Shown: positions 1-10,613 of the stretch, piece by piece | Layout: every line of letters starts with the position of its first letter | How positions within the stretch are numbered: position 1 is the first letter of the stretch | Assembly: GCA_030263275.1 (NCBI GenBank) | Contig: SZOR01000015.1 | Location: 1-51,831, forward strand | From: DSNY01 sp016861185 | GTDB lineage: Bacteria > Pseudomonadota > Gammaproteobacteria > Burkholderiales > Burkholderiaceae_F | Direction of reading: 5' to 3' | Length of the DNA stretch: 51,831 nucleotides | The notes under the pieces: generated by a model | Seen by the model: the letters and a program-made list of their open reading frames with translations, nothing else | The model's database searches: none | Told to the model about the DNA's origin: nothing | Program-made: the position numbers and the translations under genes

Positions 1-603
1 CTGCTCGAACGGCTGCTCGACACGGCCGATCCGCTCGCGCGGGAGCTGCGGCGGCGCGCGACCTTCCACGTCGTGCCGAACATGAATCCGGACGGCTCGG
101 TGCTCGGCAACCTGCGCAGCAACGCCGCCGGTGCGAATCTGAACCGCGAATGGCTCGCGCCGTCGCGCAGCCGCAGCCCCGAAGTGGCGTGCGTGCGCGA
201 CGCGATGCACGCGACGGGGGTGGACGCGTTCTTCGACATCCACGGCGACGAGAACCTGCCTTACGTCTTCGTCGCCGGCTGCGAGATGCTGCCGGAGTTC
301 GGCGCGCGGCAGCGCGCCGAGCAGGACGCGTTCTGCGAGGACTTCAGGCGCGCCAGCCCCGACTTCCAGACGCGGCACGGCTATGCGGCCGACAAGTACC
401 GGGACGAGCTGCTCAAGCTCGCATCGAAGTACGTCGGCCACACGTTCGGCTGCCTGTCGCTGACGCTCGAGATGCCGTTCAAGGACAACGCCGACGCGCC
501 CGATCCGCGCACCGGCTGGAGCGCGGCGCGTTCGCGGCGGCTGGGCCGTGCGCTGCTCGATCCGTTGTACGGACATCTGCTGCGGCTCGGGGCGACGCGA
601 TGA
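1..603 (+). CDS. M14-family zinc carboxypeptidase, N-terminus outside the window
   Basis: This is the C-terminal 200 residues of a peptidase M14 (cytosolic carboxypeptidase-like) protein. The reading frame is open from base 1, so the start lies upstream. Visible M14 features are NMNPDG, the NREW motif with the substrate-binding Arg, the third zinc ligand in DIHGDE, and the catalytic Glu in the TLEMPFKDN segment. The first zinc motif (HxxE) would lie before the window. The family hydrolyses C-terminal residues of peptides; the bacterial substrate of this type is not established. The stop TGA (601-603) overlaps the ATG of the next gene, so the two are probably translationally coupled. Confidence 0.88.
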   Translation: MLERLLDTADPLARELRRRATFHVVPNMNPDGSVLGNLRSNAAGANLNREWLAPSRSRSPEVACVRDAMHATGVDAFFDIHGDENLPYVFVAGCEMLPEFGARQRAEQDAFCEDFRRASPDFQTRHGYAADKYRDELLKLASKYVGHTFGCLSLTLEMPFKDNADAPDPRTGWSAARSRRLGRALLDPLYGHLLRLGATR

Positions 604-1640
604 CGATCGCGGGCGGCCGCAAGGTGAACCTGCGGCGGGCGGCGCTGGCCGACCGGCCGCGCGTCTACGCGTGGATGGTCGACTCCGATCTGACGCCGGG
701 GATGATGGGGCGGCCTCTTTATCCCGACCATCCTCCGCCGAGCTACGAGCAGTTCTGCGAGGACTACGAACCGTACTTCTTCGAAGGATCGCGTCCGTTC
801 GACGGCCGCGGCCTGATCGTTCAGGCCGACGGCGTCGACATCGGCTTCCTCGCCTATCGGCGCGTCGATCTGCTGCGCGATGTCGTCGAACTCGACCTGT
901 GGTTCGCCGGCCTGCGCCATTGCGGGCAGGGTCGCGGCTCGGAGGCGCTCGCGCTGGCGTGCGAGTGGCTGCAGGAGAACTTCGGCGTCAACCGCTTCCT
1001 CGTGCGCCCTTCGCGCCGCAACGTGCGAGCGCTGCGCGCGGTCCGGCGCGCGGGCTTCAGGGAAACCGATCTGCAGGCGCGCGAAGTGAGCGCGAAGCTC
1101 GCGCTGCCCAAGGGCCGCTACTTCGACGAAGTGCTGCTGTTCCGCGTGCTGGCGCCGCCGGCGGCGCAGCTCGAGCGGGCCGACGATCGCGTGTACGTCT
1201 TCGTCGACAGCGAGTTCACGAGCCTCGCCGAGCCGCGGCTGATCAGCGTCGGCGCGGTCGCGAGCGATACGACCGCCTTCTATTGCGAGCTGAACGACTG
1301 GCCCGAGGAGCATTGCAGCGAGTTCGTGCGCGAATCGGTACTGCCGCAGCTCGAAGGAGGTGCCGTGCCGCATCCCGTAGCGGCCGACGCGTTCGCGCGT
1401 TGGATCGCCGAGCGCGCCGCGTCGGCACCGGTGACGATCGTCTCGGACTCGGGCTTCGACCGCTGGGCGCTGGCGGATCTGCTCGGTCGCGAGGATCTGC
1501 CGGCCGGTGCCGAATGGCGGCAGGTGCCGCTCGACGTCGAGCGCCTGGACGACAGCGCGCGTGCGCTCGGGCTGCGCCGCCACCACGCGCTCGACGATGC
1601 GCGCGCCTTGCGGCACGCGCTGCTCGGTTCGGCCCGCTGA
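600..1640 (+). CDS. GNAT acetyltransferase fused to a DEDDh 3'-5' exonuclease
   Basis: This 346-residue protein has two domains. Residues about 5-190 are a GNAT N-acetyltransferase of the RimJ/RimL style, with acetyl-CoA loop GQGRGSEA near 107-114 and the 'RNVRALRAVRRAGF' helix typical of the fold. Residues about 198-346 look like an RNase T/Rv2179c-type exonuclease: D203-x-E205 in VDSEF, a central Asp in VSDSGFD, and the HxALxD motif (H328, D333) near the end. The start is the ATG overlapping the upstream stop in an ATGA junction. The GNAT half is strongly supported and the exonuclease half is supported by all four motif positions. The pairing within one chain is unusual. Neither the acetyl acceptor nor the nucleic acid substrate can be read from the sequence. 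Confidence 0.85.
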   Translation: MTIAGGRKVNLRRAALADRPRVYAWMVDSDLTPGMMGRPLYPDHPPPSYEQFCEDYEPYFFEGSRPFDGRGLIVQADGVDIGFLAYRRVDLLRDVVELDLWFAGLRHCGQGRGSEALALACEWLQENFGVNRFLVRPSRRNVRALRAVRRAGFRETDLQAREVSAKLALPKGRYFDEVLLFRVLAPPAAQLERADDRVYVFVDSEFTSLAEPRLISVGAVASDTTAFYCELNDWPEEHCSEFVRESVLPQLEGGAVPHPVAADAFARWIAERAASAPVTIVSDSGFDRWALADLLGREDLPAGAEWRQVPLDVERLDDSARALGLRRHHALDDARALRHALLGSAR

Positions 1641-1674
1641 CCCAGCCGGTGCCGCGCGCCCGATTCTGCGCCGA

Positions 1675-2136
1675 TCAGACGCGGGCAGCGTCCGGCGCGA
1701 GCCCGAGCGCCGCCGGTGCCGCTGCGGCCGCGACGATCTTCAACCCGACGCGCGCGGCGCGCCGGCGCAACGCGAGCAGCGCGCGGTCCTTCGAGACCAG
1801 CGCGTCGGCGCGCGCGCAAACGGCGAGTTCGACGAACTTCTGATCGCGCGGATCGCGGCAGGCGAACGGGGCGGGAAAGACGTGCGCGATCGGCATGGCG
1901 CGGGTACGCCACGCCGCGAGCAGCATCGAGCGCAGGTGCGCGTCGAGCGCAAAGCACGGGCGCGCGAGCACGTCGGCGAGCTCCGCATCGCAGTCGGCCG
2001 AGCGCAGCGCGACCACCCGACCCTCGTCGAACGCAGCGCGCAGCGGACGGGCGAGGGGATCGTCGAACACCCAGAAGTCGAGCAGCACGTTGGTGTCGAA
2101 CACCACCCGCGGCGGCGAGCGGTCCCGGCCGATCAT
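1675..2136 (-). CDS. PIN-domain protein (putative ribonuclease)
   Basis: This 153-residue protein has PIN nuclease signatures: the first acidic residue in VVFDTNVLLD (D14), a Glu in DAELADVL, and Asp residues in CRDPRDQKF and VSKDRALL that fit the metal site. PIN proteins are Mg-dependent RNases, often VapC-like toxins. Here the ATG overlaps the stop of the alcohol dehydrogenase by 4 bases, and no antitoxin-like gene is adjacent. The protein is therefore either an orphan PIN or one of the COG1569-like non-toxin PIN group. Its tail is Ala-rich. It is the last gene of the leftward operon and converges on the fusion gene that ends at 1640. Confidence 0.85.
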   Translation of the reverse strand: MIGRDRSPPRVVFDTNVLLDFWVFDDPLARPLRAAFDEGRVVALRSADCDAELADVLARPCFALDAHLRSMLLAAWRTRAMPIAHVFPAPFACRDPRDQKFVELAVCARADALVSKDRALLALRRRAARVGLKIVAAAAAPAALGLAPDAARV

Positions 2137-3131
2137 GCGCAGCGCAGCACCGCGGCGCCCTGCACGCGGCCGCGGCGGACGGCGTCGAGCGCCTCGTTCG
2201 CGCGCTGCAGATCGAAGATCTCGACGTGCGTGCGCACGGGAATGCGCGCGGCGAGGGCGAGGAACTCCTCGCCGTCGGCGCGGGTGAGATTCGCGACCGA
2301 ACGGACCACGCGCTCGCCCCACAGGATCTCGTAGGCGAAGGCGGGGATCTCGCTCATGTGGATGCCGGCGCAGACGACGGTGCCGCCCTTGCGCACCGCG
2401 CGCAGCGCCGCCGGAACGAGGCTGCCGACCGGAGCGAAGATCAGCGCCGCGTCGAGCGGCCGCGGCGGCGGCTGCGTCGAATCGCCCGCCCAGGCACAGC
2501 CGAGCGAATACGCGAACGCCTGGCCTTCGACGTCGCCCGCTTTGGTGAACGCGCAGACCTCGCGCTCCTGCCATACCGCCACCTGCGCGACGAGATGCGC
2601 GGCCGCGCCGAAGCCGTAGATGCCGAGCCGCTTCGCATCGCCGGCCAGCCGCAGCGCGCGATAGCCGATCAGCCCGGCGCACAGCAGCGGCGCGGCATGC
2701 GCGTCGTCGAAGGCGCTCGGCAGCGCGAAGGCGTAGTTCGCGTCGGCGACCGCGTATTCGGCGTAGCCGCCGTCGCGGTCGTAGCCGGTGAATTGCGGCG
2801 CATCGCACAGGTTCTCGCGCTGCATCCGGCAGTAGTCGCAGGCGCCGCAGGTATGGCCGAGCCAGGGTACGCCGACGCGATCGCCGGGTTTGAAGCGCGT
2901 CACACCGCTGCCCGCGGCGACGACGTGGCCGACGATCTCGTGGCCGAGCACGAGCGGCAGCTTCGGATGCGGCAGTTCGCCGTCGGCCACGTGCAGGTCG
3001 GTTCGGCACACGCCGCAGGCGTGCACTCGCAACAGCACTTCGCCGGGGCGCGGCTGGGGGATCGGCAGCGTGCGGGTCTGCAGCGGCGCGCCGGGTGCTT
3101 CGAGCACCATTGCACGCATCGTCGCAGCCAT
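2133..3131 (-). CDS. Zinc-dependent alcohol dehydrogenase family protein
   Basis: This 332-residue medium-chain dehydrogenase/reductase has the catalytic zinc Cys in CGVCRTDLH (about residue 42), the GHE motif near 63-65, and the structural-zinc cysteine cluster CGACDYCRMQRENLC. The glycine-rich Rossmann motif (YGFGAAAH) follows. The expected activity is NAD(P)-dependent oxidation of a primary alcohol or aldehyde reduction; the substrate is unknown. An ATG at 3131 preceded by GAGG 6-7 bases upstream was preferred over the internal ATG at 3119. It lies 8 bases after the lipoprotein gene and overlaps the PIN gene by 4 bases, so it appears to be co-transcribed with the lipid-transport genes even though the functions look unrelated. 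Confidence 0.92.
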   Translation of the reverse strand: MAATMRAMVLEAPGAPLQTRTLPIPQPRPGEVLLRVHACGVCRTDLHVADGELPHPKLPLVLGHEIVGHVVAAGSGVTRFKPGDRVGVPWLGHTCGACDYCRMQRENLCDAPQFTGYDRDGGYAEYAVADANYAFALPSAFDDAHAAPLLCAGLIGYRALRLAGDAKRLGIYGFGAAAHLVAQVAVWQEREVCAFTKAGDVEGQAFAYSLGCAWAGDSTQPPPRPLDAALIFAPVGSLVPAALRAVRKGGTVVCAGIHMSEIPAFAYEILWGERVVRSVANLTRADGEEFLALAARIPVRTHVEIFDLQRANEALDAVRRGRVQGAAVLRCA

Positions 3132-3139
3132 CGCGCGCC

Positions 3140-3772
3140 TCAGCGAACTGCCGCGCGCGGGGCCGACGCGGCCCGCGCGAGTTGTTCCTCGACCCAGGGC
3201 ACGAGCGCATCGAAGGTGTCGGCGACCGCGCGGCCGAGCGCGGCCGCCGCTGCGGCCGAATCGGCGCGCTCGACCGGCACGGCCGCCTCGAACGTGCGGC
3301 GCGCCGCCAGCGTGCGCGCGCGGCGATCGATCAGCTCGGCGCGCAGTACAAGCCGCGCGGTGCCCGGCTCGGCGGCAACGTCGTGATAAACCGCCTCGAC
3401 GCCGATCGCGAGCAGCCAGTCCCCGGCGATCGGCTGCCCGAGCAGCCCGACGGCCTCCGCCGTTCCGCGCGCCTCGAGCCGCTGCTGCAGCAGGCGGGTG
3501 ATCGCGCGCAGCGGCGGTTCGGTCCACGACGCGAGCTGATAGAACTCGCGTGCGCCCGGCGAGCGCGCGTAGGCGATCGAGCGCGTGTTCGCGAGCGGAT
3601 CGGCGGGCACGGCCTGGATCAGCAACGCACGCGCGGCGGGCGCGTCGCGCCTGGCCATCGCCGGGCGCGCGTCGGCGAGCACGAGGTTGACGTGCCGCGC
3701 GCCTTCGGTGCCGAGCTGAACTGACACGCAGCCGGCGAGCAGGGCGCCGAAGACGGCAGCGGCCGGCCTCAT
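3140..3772 (-). CDS. ABC-type transport auxiliary lipoprotein (PqiC/MlaD-partner family)
   Basis: This 210-residue protein begins with a lipoprotein signal (MRPAAAVFGALLAGC, lipobox LLAGC). It has the layout of the ABC_trans_aux/DUF330 family: a YxLxS-like stretch (FYQLASW), followed by alternating strands ending in an Ala-rich helix. Family members are outer-membrane or periplasmic lipoproteins that accompany MCE-type lipid transporters, as PqiC does. Its ATG overlaps the mlaD-like stop (ATGA), which firmly places it in the transporter operon. It probably acts in the periplasm at the outer-membrane end of the lipid conduit. Confidence 0.85.
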   Translation of the reverse strand: MRPAAAVFGALLAGCVSVQLGTEGARHVNLVLADARPAMARRDAPAARALLIQAVPADPLANTRSIAYARSPGAREFYQLASWTEPPLRAITRLLQQRLEARGTAEAVGLLGQPIAGDWLLAIGVEAVYHDVAAEPGTARLVLRAELIDRRARTLAARRTFEAAVPVERADSAAAAAALGRAVADTFDALVPWVEEQLARAASAPRAAVR

Positions 3773-4752
3773 CGCAACGACTCCCCGGGGCCGAGCGTGC
3801 CCTTGTCGGGGCCGAGCAGCGCGCGGCGCGGATCCTGCAGGCGATCGAGCGCGCGCGCGGCGGCGTCGACGCTGACGCGCAGCTCGGCGAGGCTCGCGGC
3901 GAGCTGGTCTTCGAGCGCAGCGGTCGAGCGATCGACGCGCTGCGCGACGGTCTGCGTCTGAGTTTGCAGCGACTCCGCAGTGCGCCCGATCGCGACTGCC
4001 GCGGCGTCGATCTGCGCCAGGCTGCGTTGCGCGTCGGCGATCAACGCGTCGAGGCGCTGCCCCGCATGCTCGGTGGCGCCGGCGATGCGATCGCCGCTGC
4101 GGCCGACTTGGTCCGCCGCGCGGCCGACGCTGTCGAGCGTGCGGTCGAAGCGGTCGAGCCGCTGGTTCAGCCCCGCCGTCAGCTCGCGCAGGTTCTTCAG
4201 CGTCTGCGCGAACGCCTGGCGGTTTTCCGGGGCCATCACGCGGTTCAGGTTGGTCATCACCTCGGCGGCCATGTCGCCGAGCTGGCCGACGCGGCCGGCG
4301 ATCTCGTCGAGGTCCGAGCGGCCCTCGGCGATCACCGGGTGGGGTTCGCCCGGCGGAGCGGACTCCAGCGGCGGGCCCGCGGGCTCGGGCGTCACGAGCG
4401 TGATCTGCGCGATGCCGGTGACGAAGTTGCGCGTGACCACCGCGACCGTGTTGGTCCGCACCGGCGCGCGGCGGTCGACGCGGATCGTCACGCGCACGCG
4501 ATTGACCTCGTCGCCAGCGACCCGATCGTCGGCCAGCGCGTAGCTGTCCACGCGGCCGATCTTGATGCCGCGCATGTCGACGTCGCCGCCGATCTGCAGG
4601 CCGTCGAGCCGCTGCCGCTCGAAGTAGACCGTGTAGCGCTGCAGGTCCTGCTCGGAGCCGACGCGCTTGAGCCAGACGACCGCCCCGACCAGCGCCGCGA
4701 TCAGCGCGATCACGCCGGCGCCGACGTAGGTGTATCTGGCTTCCGCTTCCAT
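3769..4752 (-). CDS. MlaD/MCE-family substrate-binding protein
   Basis: This 327-residue protein has one N-terminal membrane helix (about residues 8-27). An MCE domain follows (about 35-120), containing the FERQRLDGLQIGGDVDMRGI segment typical of the fold. A long Ala/Arg/Gln-rich helical tail (about 150-310) probably forms a coiled coil. MCE proteins make hexameric rings that pass phospholipids across the periplasm. The protein is longer than E. coli MlaD (about 180 residues) because of the tail, resembling single-MCE proteins of other proteobacterial systems. The start overlaps the ATPase stop by one base. Confidence 0.92.
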   Translation of the reverse strand: MEAEARYTYVGAGVIALIAALVGAVVWLKRVGSEQDLQRYTVYFERQRLDGLQIGGDVDMRGIKIGRVDSYALADDRVAGDEVNRVRVTIRVDRRAPVRTNTVAVVTRNFVTGIAQITLVTPEPAGPPLESAPPGEPHPVIAEGRSDLDEIAGRVGQLGDMAAEVMTNLNRVMAPENRQAFAQTLKNLRELTAGLNQRLDRFDRTLDSVGRAADQVGRSGDRIAGATEHAGQRLDALIADAQRSLAQIDAAAVAIGRTAESLQTQTQTVAQRVDRSTAALEDQLAASLAELRVSVDAAARALDRLQDPRRALLGPDKGTLGPGESLR

Positions 4753-5549
4753 CACCGTGCGCGAGGAACGTCCGCGGCCATTGTACGGACCGCGAAATAC
4801 GCGCGGATCCACGCGTCGTCGGTCCGCATGACCTCGGCCACGCTGCCGTCCGCGCGCACGCCGCCTTCGGCGAGCACGATCAGTCGGTCGACGACGGTGA
4901 GCAGCGTGTCGAGGTCGTGCGTGACCAGCAGCACGGTGATGCCCAGATCGTCGACCAGCGAGCGCACGAGTGCGTCGAAGGCGCGCGCGGTCGCTGGATC
5001 GAGCCCGGAGGTCGGCTCGTCGAGGAACAGGACCTCGGGCTCGAGCGCGAGCGCGCGCGCGATCGCCGCGCGCTTGCGCATGCCGCCCGAAAGCTCGCTC
5101 GGCATCTTGGCGCCGACCTCGGGCGCGAGCCCGGCCTGCGCGAGCCGCAACGCGACCAGCGGCGCGAGCAGCTCGGCGGGCGTGCGCGTGTGTTCGATCA
5201 GCGGCACCGCGACGTTCTGCGCGACCGTCAGCGAAGAAAACAGCGCGCCGTCCTGGAACATCATGCCGAAGCGCCGCCGCACCGCCGCCACCTCGGCCGC
5301 GGGCGCCGACCACATGTCGGTGCCGAGCACGCGCACGCGGCCGCCGTCCGGGCGCACGAGGCCGATGATCTCGCGCAACAGCACGCTCTTGCCGGTGCCG
5401 GAGGCGCCGATCAGCGCGGTCAAGGTGCCGCGCGCGAGCGCGAAGCTGACGCCATCGTGCACGGTCTGCGCGCCGAAGCGCGTGACGACGCGCTCGACTT
5501 CGACGACGGATTCGCCGGCATCTGCAGCGCGGCCGCTGCGCTCCCGCAT
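4752..5549 (-). CDS. MlaF-type ABC transporter ATP-binding protein
   Basis: This 265-residue ATPase drives the Mla-like lipid transporter from the cytoplasmic side. Motifs in order are Walker A GASGTGKS (48-55), Q-loop MMFQDG (Q99), signature LSGGM (153-157), Walker B VLFLDEPTSG (173-182), and the switch His in VTHDL. FQDGALFSSLTVAQNV is characteristic of MlaF/Ttg2A. It sits 6 bases after the permease gene and overlaps mlaD by one base. Confidence 0.95.
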   Translation of the reverse strand: MRERSGRAADAGESVVEVERVVTRFGAQTVHDGVSFALARGTLTALIGASGTGKSVLLREIIGLVRPDGGRVRVLGTDMWSAPAAEVAAVRRRFGMMFQDGALFSSLTVAQNVAVPLIEHTRTPAELLAPLVALRLAQAGLAPEVGAKMPSELSGGMRKRAAIARALALEPEVLFLDEPTSGLDPATARAFDALVRSLVDDLGITVLLVTHDLDTLLTVVDRLIVLAEGGVRADGSVAEVMRTDDAWIRAYFAVRTMAADVPRAR

Positions 5550-5555
5550 GGCGTC

Positions 5556-6713
5556 TCAGAGCCCCAGTTCCTGGAACAGCACGGCGAACGCGGCGTCGAG
5601 CAGGATCACCGACACGATGCTCTGCACGACGGTCGAAGTCGTCGCGAGTCCCACCGCGCGCGTGTCGCGGCCGACGGTCATGCCCATGCGGCAGCCGATG
5701 ACCGCGATGAACAGCGCGAACACCGGCGCCTTGGCGAGTCCGATCCAGAAGTGCTTCAGATCGAGCGCGTCGCGCAGCCGTTCGAGAAAGGTCGCGGGCG
5801 TCAGCCCCAGCAGCGGGTCCGCCACGAGCATCGCGCCGGCGATGCCCAGCGCGTCGCCGACGAACACCAGCAGCGGCAGCGCAACCATCAGCGCCAGCAC
5901 GCGCGGCACGACGAGCACCTGCAGCGGCGAAAGCCCGAGCGTGCGGATCGCGTCGATTTCCTCGGTCAGCCGCATCGAGCCGAGCTGCGCTGTGAACGCC
6001 GCGCCCGAGCGGCCGGCGACGATCGTCGCGACGATGATCGGCGCGAACTCGCGCGTCATGCCGATCGCCACGCCGTCGACGACGAAGATGTTGGCGCCGT
6101 ACTTCTCCGCCTGCAGTCCGAGCAGGTACGCGATCGTGACGCCGATCAGCAGCGTGACCAGCGCGACGACCGGGACTGCGTTCAGGCAGACCTGCTCGAA
6201 TTGCGCCGCCAGCTCCTTGACGCGCAGCTTGCGCGGACGCGCGAACGCTTCGGCCAGCGCGGCGAGCGCGGCGCCGAAGAAGCCCAGATGGCCGTGCAGC
6301 AGTGCGCCGACTTCGACCGTCTGACGGCCCAGCGCGGCGAGCGGGGACGCGCCAGCGCGCGCCGCCCCCAGGTCGGTGGGCGCGGCGGCGAGCTCGGCGT
6401 AGCGCCGCCGCACGCCGTCGAGGATCCGCGCGTGCTCGGGACCGAAGTCGAGCCAACGAATCTGCGAGGCGGGTAATCCGGCGCGCTCGAGCGCGCGCAG
6501 CAGCAGCAGCGCGCCGGCCGAATCGAACCCGGTCAATTCGCCGGCGCGGATCGCCAGCGGCGCGGCGGGCGCGATCGCCGCCAGCGCCTGCCAGATCGAC
6601 TCGGCGTCGCGCAAGCGCCAGTCGCCGTGCAGCGAAAGGACCTGGCCCTCGGCGGTCGAGGCGAGTTCCAGCCGGCGATCCTGTGCCGGCGGTGTCTGCG
6701 GATCGCCCGGCAT
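5556..6713 (-). CDS. MlaE-family permease with fused N-terminal STAS domain
   Basis: This 385-residue protein starts with about 110 residues resembling a STAS (MlaB-like) domain, including the GFDSAGALLLLRAL helix. An MlaE permease domain of several membrane helices follows (about 135-385), with the family segments GREFAP-like GMTREFAPIIVA, AGRSGAAFTAQLGSM and EEIDAIRTLG. In E. coli the STAS subunit MlaB and permease MlaE are separate; here one polypeptide supplies both. The chosen start is the ATG (MPGDPQTPP) 16 bases downstream of the DUF2237 gene. Its ribosome binding site is weak, so the exact start is uncertain. Confidence 0.92.
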   Translation of the reverse strand: MPGDPQTPPAQDRRLELASTAEGQVLSLHGDWRLRDAESIWQALAAIAPAAPLAIRAGELTGFDSAGALLLLRALERAGLPASQIRWLDFGPEHARILDGVRRRYAELAAAPTDLGAARAGASPLAALGRQTVEVGALLHGHLGFFGAALAALAEAFARPRKLRVKELAAQFEQVCLNAVPVVALVTLLIGVTIAYLLGLQAEKYGANIFVVDGVAIGMTREFAPIIVATIVAGRSGAAFTAQLGSMRLTEEIDAIRTLGLSPLQVLVVPRVLALMVALPLLVFVGDALGIAGAMLVADPLLGLTPATFLERLRDALDLKHFWIGLAKAPVFALFIAVIGCRMGMTVGRDTRAVGLATTSTVVQSIVSVILLDAAFAVLFQELGL

Positions 6714-6729
6714 GCCGATCGACCCGCGT

Positions 6730-7113
6730 TCAGGCACCGTGCGCCTGGAGTTGCTCGAGCGTGACGAACTCGAGCGTCTTTTCGTGCGTGGCCGTGAGCA
6801 CGACCGGCGGCGCCACACCGGCTTCGAGCGCCTCCCTCCAGCGCGCCGCGCACAGGCACCAGCGATCGCCCGGCTTGAGCCCCGGAAAGTCAAGCTCGGG
6901 CCGCGGCGTGATCAGATCGTTGCCGCGCGCAGCCGAGAACGCGAGGAAGCGCGCGGTCATCGTCGCGCAGACGGTATGCGACCCGATGTCCTGCGGTCCC
7001 GTGTGGCAGTAGCCGTCGCGATAGAAACCCGTGCGCGGCCGCTCGCAGCAGCAGGCGAGCGGCCCGCCGAGAACGTTGCGGGCCGAGGAAGGGCGGTCGG
7101 CTTCGCGCGGCAT
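6730..7113 (-). CDS. DUF2237 family protein
   Basis: This 127-residue protein matches the DUF2237 pattern closely. It has NVLGGPL at the start, TGFYRDGYCHTGPQD with conserved Cys residues, GSHTVCA, RGNDLITP, FPGLKPGDRWCLCA, and a C-terminal ATHEKTLEFV segment. The family is widespread, short and of unknown biochemical function; the conserved Cys residues could bind a metal. It is the likely second gene of the leftward lipid-transport operon. Confidence 0.92.
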   Translation of the reverse strand: MPREADRPSSARNVLGGPLACCCERPRTGFYRDGYCHTGPQDIGSHTVCATMTARFLAFSAARGNDLITPRPELDFPGLKPGDRWCLCAARWREALEAGVAPPVVLTATHEKTLEFVTLEQLQAHGA

Positions 7114-7140
7114 GGCGGCGATGATAGCCGCGACCGTCGC

Positions 7141-7353
7141 TCAGCCCGGCTTGTTTCCCGGCAGTGCCGAGGGGACGTCAGTCGCCGGACGCTGCGCCGG
7201 CGGCGCCGCATCGATGCAGGCGCGAACCAGCAGCAGACTGATGATCGCGAGCGCGGCGAGCGGCCACCACTTGCCGGTGAAGCCGCTCGCGTCGGGCCGG
7301 TCGACGATCGGCGACCCGTCCGCCGGGTCGGGTGCGTGTTCTTCTTCTTTCAT
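7141..7353 (-). CDS. Small single-pass membrane protein, unknown
   Basis: This 70-residue hypothetical protein has an acidic N-terminus, one predicted membrane helix (WWPLAALAIISLLLVRACI, about residues 29-47) and a Pro/Ala-rich tail. Two ATG codons are adjacent (7356 and 7353). The second is preferred because GGAG lies 5 bases before it. It ends 27 bases before the DUF2237 start and may head that operon. I do not recognise a family. Confidence 0.55.
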   Translation of the reverse strand: MKEEEHAPDPADGSPIVDRPDASGFTGKWWPLAALAIISLLLVRACIDAAPPAQRPATDVPSALPGNKPG

Positions 7354-7380
7354 CATTGCTCCGTCATCCGCTGTCCGCCG

Positions 7381-7404
7381 GCCCGAGCGTAACGGATCTC
7401 GGGC
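7381..7404 (-). terminator. Possible hairpin downstream of acnA
   Basis: A perfect 7-bp inverted repeat (GCCCGAG / CTCGGGC) with a 10-base loop lies 21 bases after the acnA stop codon. There is no T-run after it on the minus strand, so it may be a weak or factor-assisted terminator, or only an mRNA 3' stem. Confidence 0.35.
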
Positions 7405-7425
7405 GGCGGTCGACGGACAACGTGA

Positions 7426-10133
<2,708 letters not shown>

Positions 10134-10137
<4 letters not shown>

Positions 10138-10583
10138 TTGTTCTCCTTCAATCGGATCTGCACGTCGTAAACGAGGCCTTTGTCGTCCTGGCAGGTGCCG
10201 CCGCCGCTGCGGCCGTAGGCCGTGCCGCGGATGTCGCAGCGCAGGCCAGAGCCGTCGGCCGCCTGCAGCAGCGCCTTGGCTTCGCCGCCGGTCGGGTTGT
10301 CGACGGTCACCGTCGTGCCGATGCCGGAGCGGCGCCAGCCCCACCAGCCGCTGACGTAACCGGTCGTGCGGTCCGGGGTCACTTCGACCCAGGTTCCCGT
10401 ATAGGTCTTGCCTTCGATCGTCACGCTGACGTCGGCCTGCGATCCGCGCTGCACGGCTTCGCCGTAGTACAGCTTGCCGGCGGTGCGCGGCATCAGCGTC
10501 AACTCGTAGGTCGACGCGCAGCCGGCCAACACGACGACGGCGGCGATCGAAGCGAAACGGGCAACTGGACGACGGACTGACAT
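10134..10583 (-). CDS. Hypothetical lipoprotein, translationally coupled to acnA
   Basis: This 149-residue protein has a lipoprotein signal (hydrophobic ASIAAVVVLAGC, lipobox LAGC). A Gly/Thr-rich mature part containing YVSGWWGWRRSG and paired Cys residues follows. The ATG at 10583 has GGAGG five bases upstream, which decides against a TTG 12 bases further out. The stop overlaps the acnA ATG. No family is recognised. Finding an exported protein coupled to a cytosolic TCA enzyme is odd and may simply reflect operon packing. Confidence 0.75.
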
Positions 10584-10613
10584 GGCGACCTCCAACGGTG
10601 TATCGGGCGCCGG

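Noticed and set aside
1675..2136. PIN gene as half of a VapBC toxin-antitoxin pair
   Set aside because: The adjacent upstream gene is a full-length alcohol dehydrogenase and no small DNA-binding antitoxin gene is next to it.
3964..6324. Plus-strand open frame of 786 codons across the mlaD-mlaF-mlaE genes
   Set aside because: It crosses three well-supported minus-strand genes and is Ser/Ala/Arg-rich without any motif.
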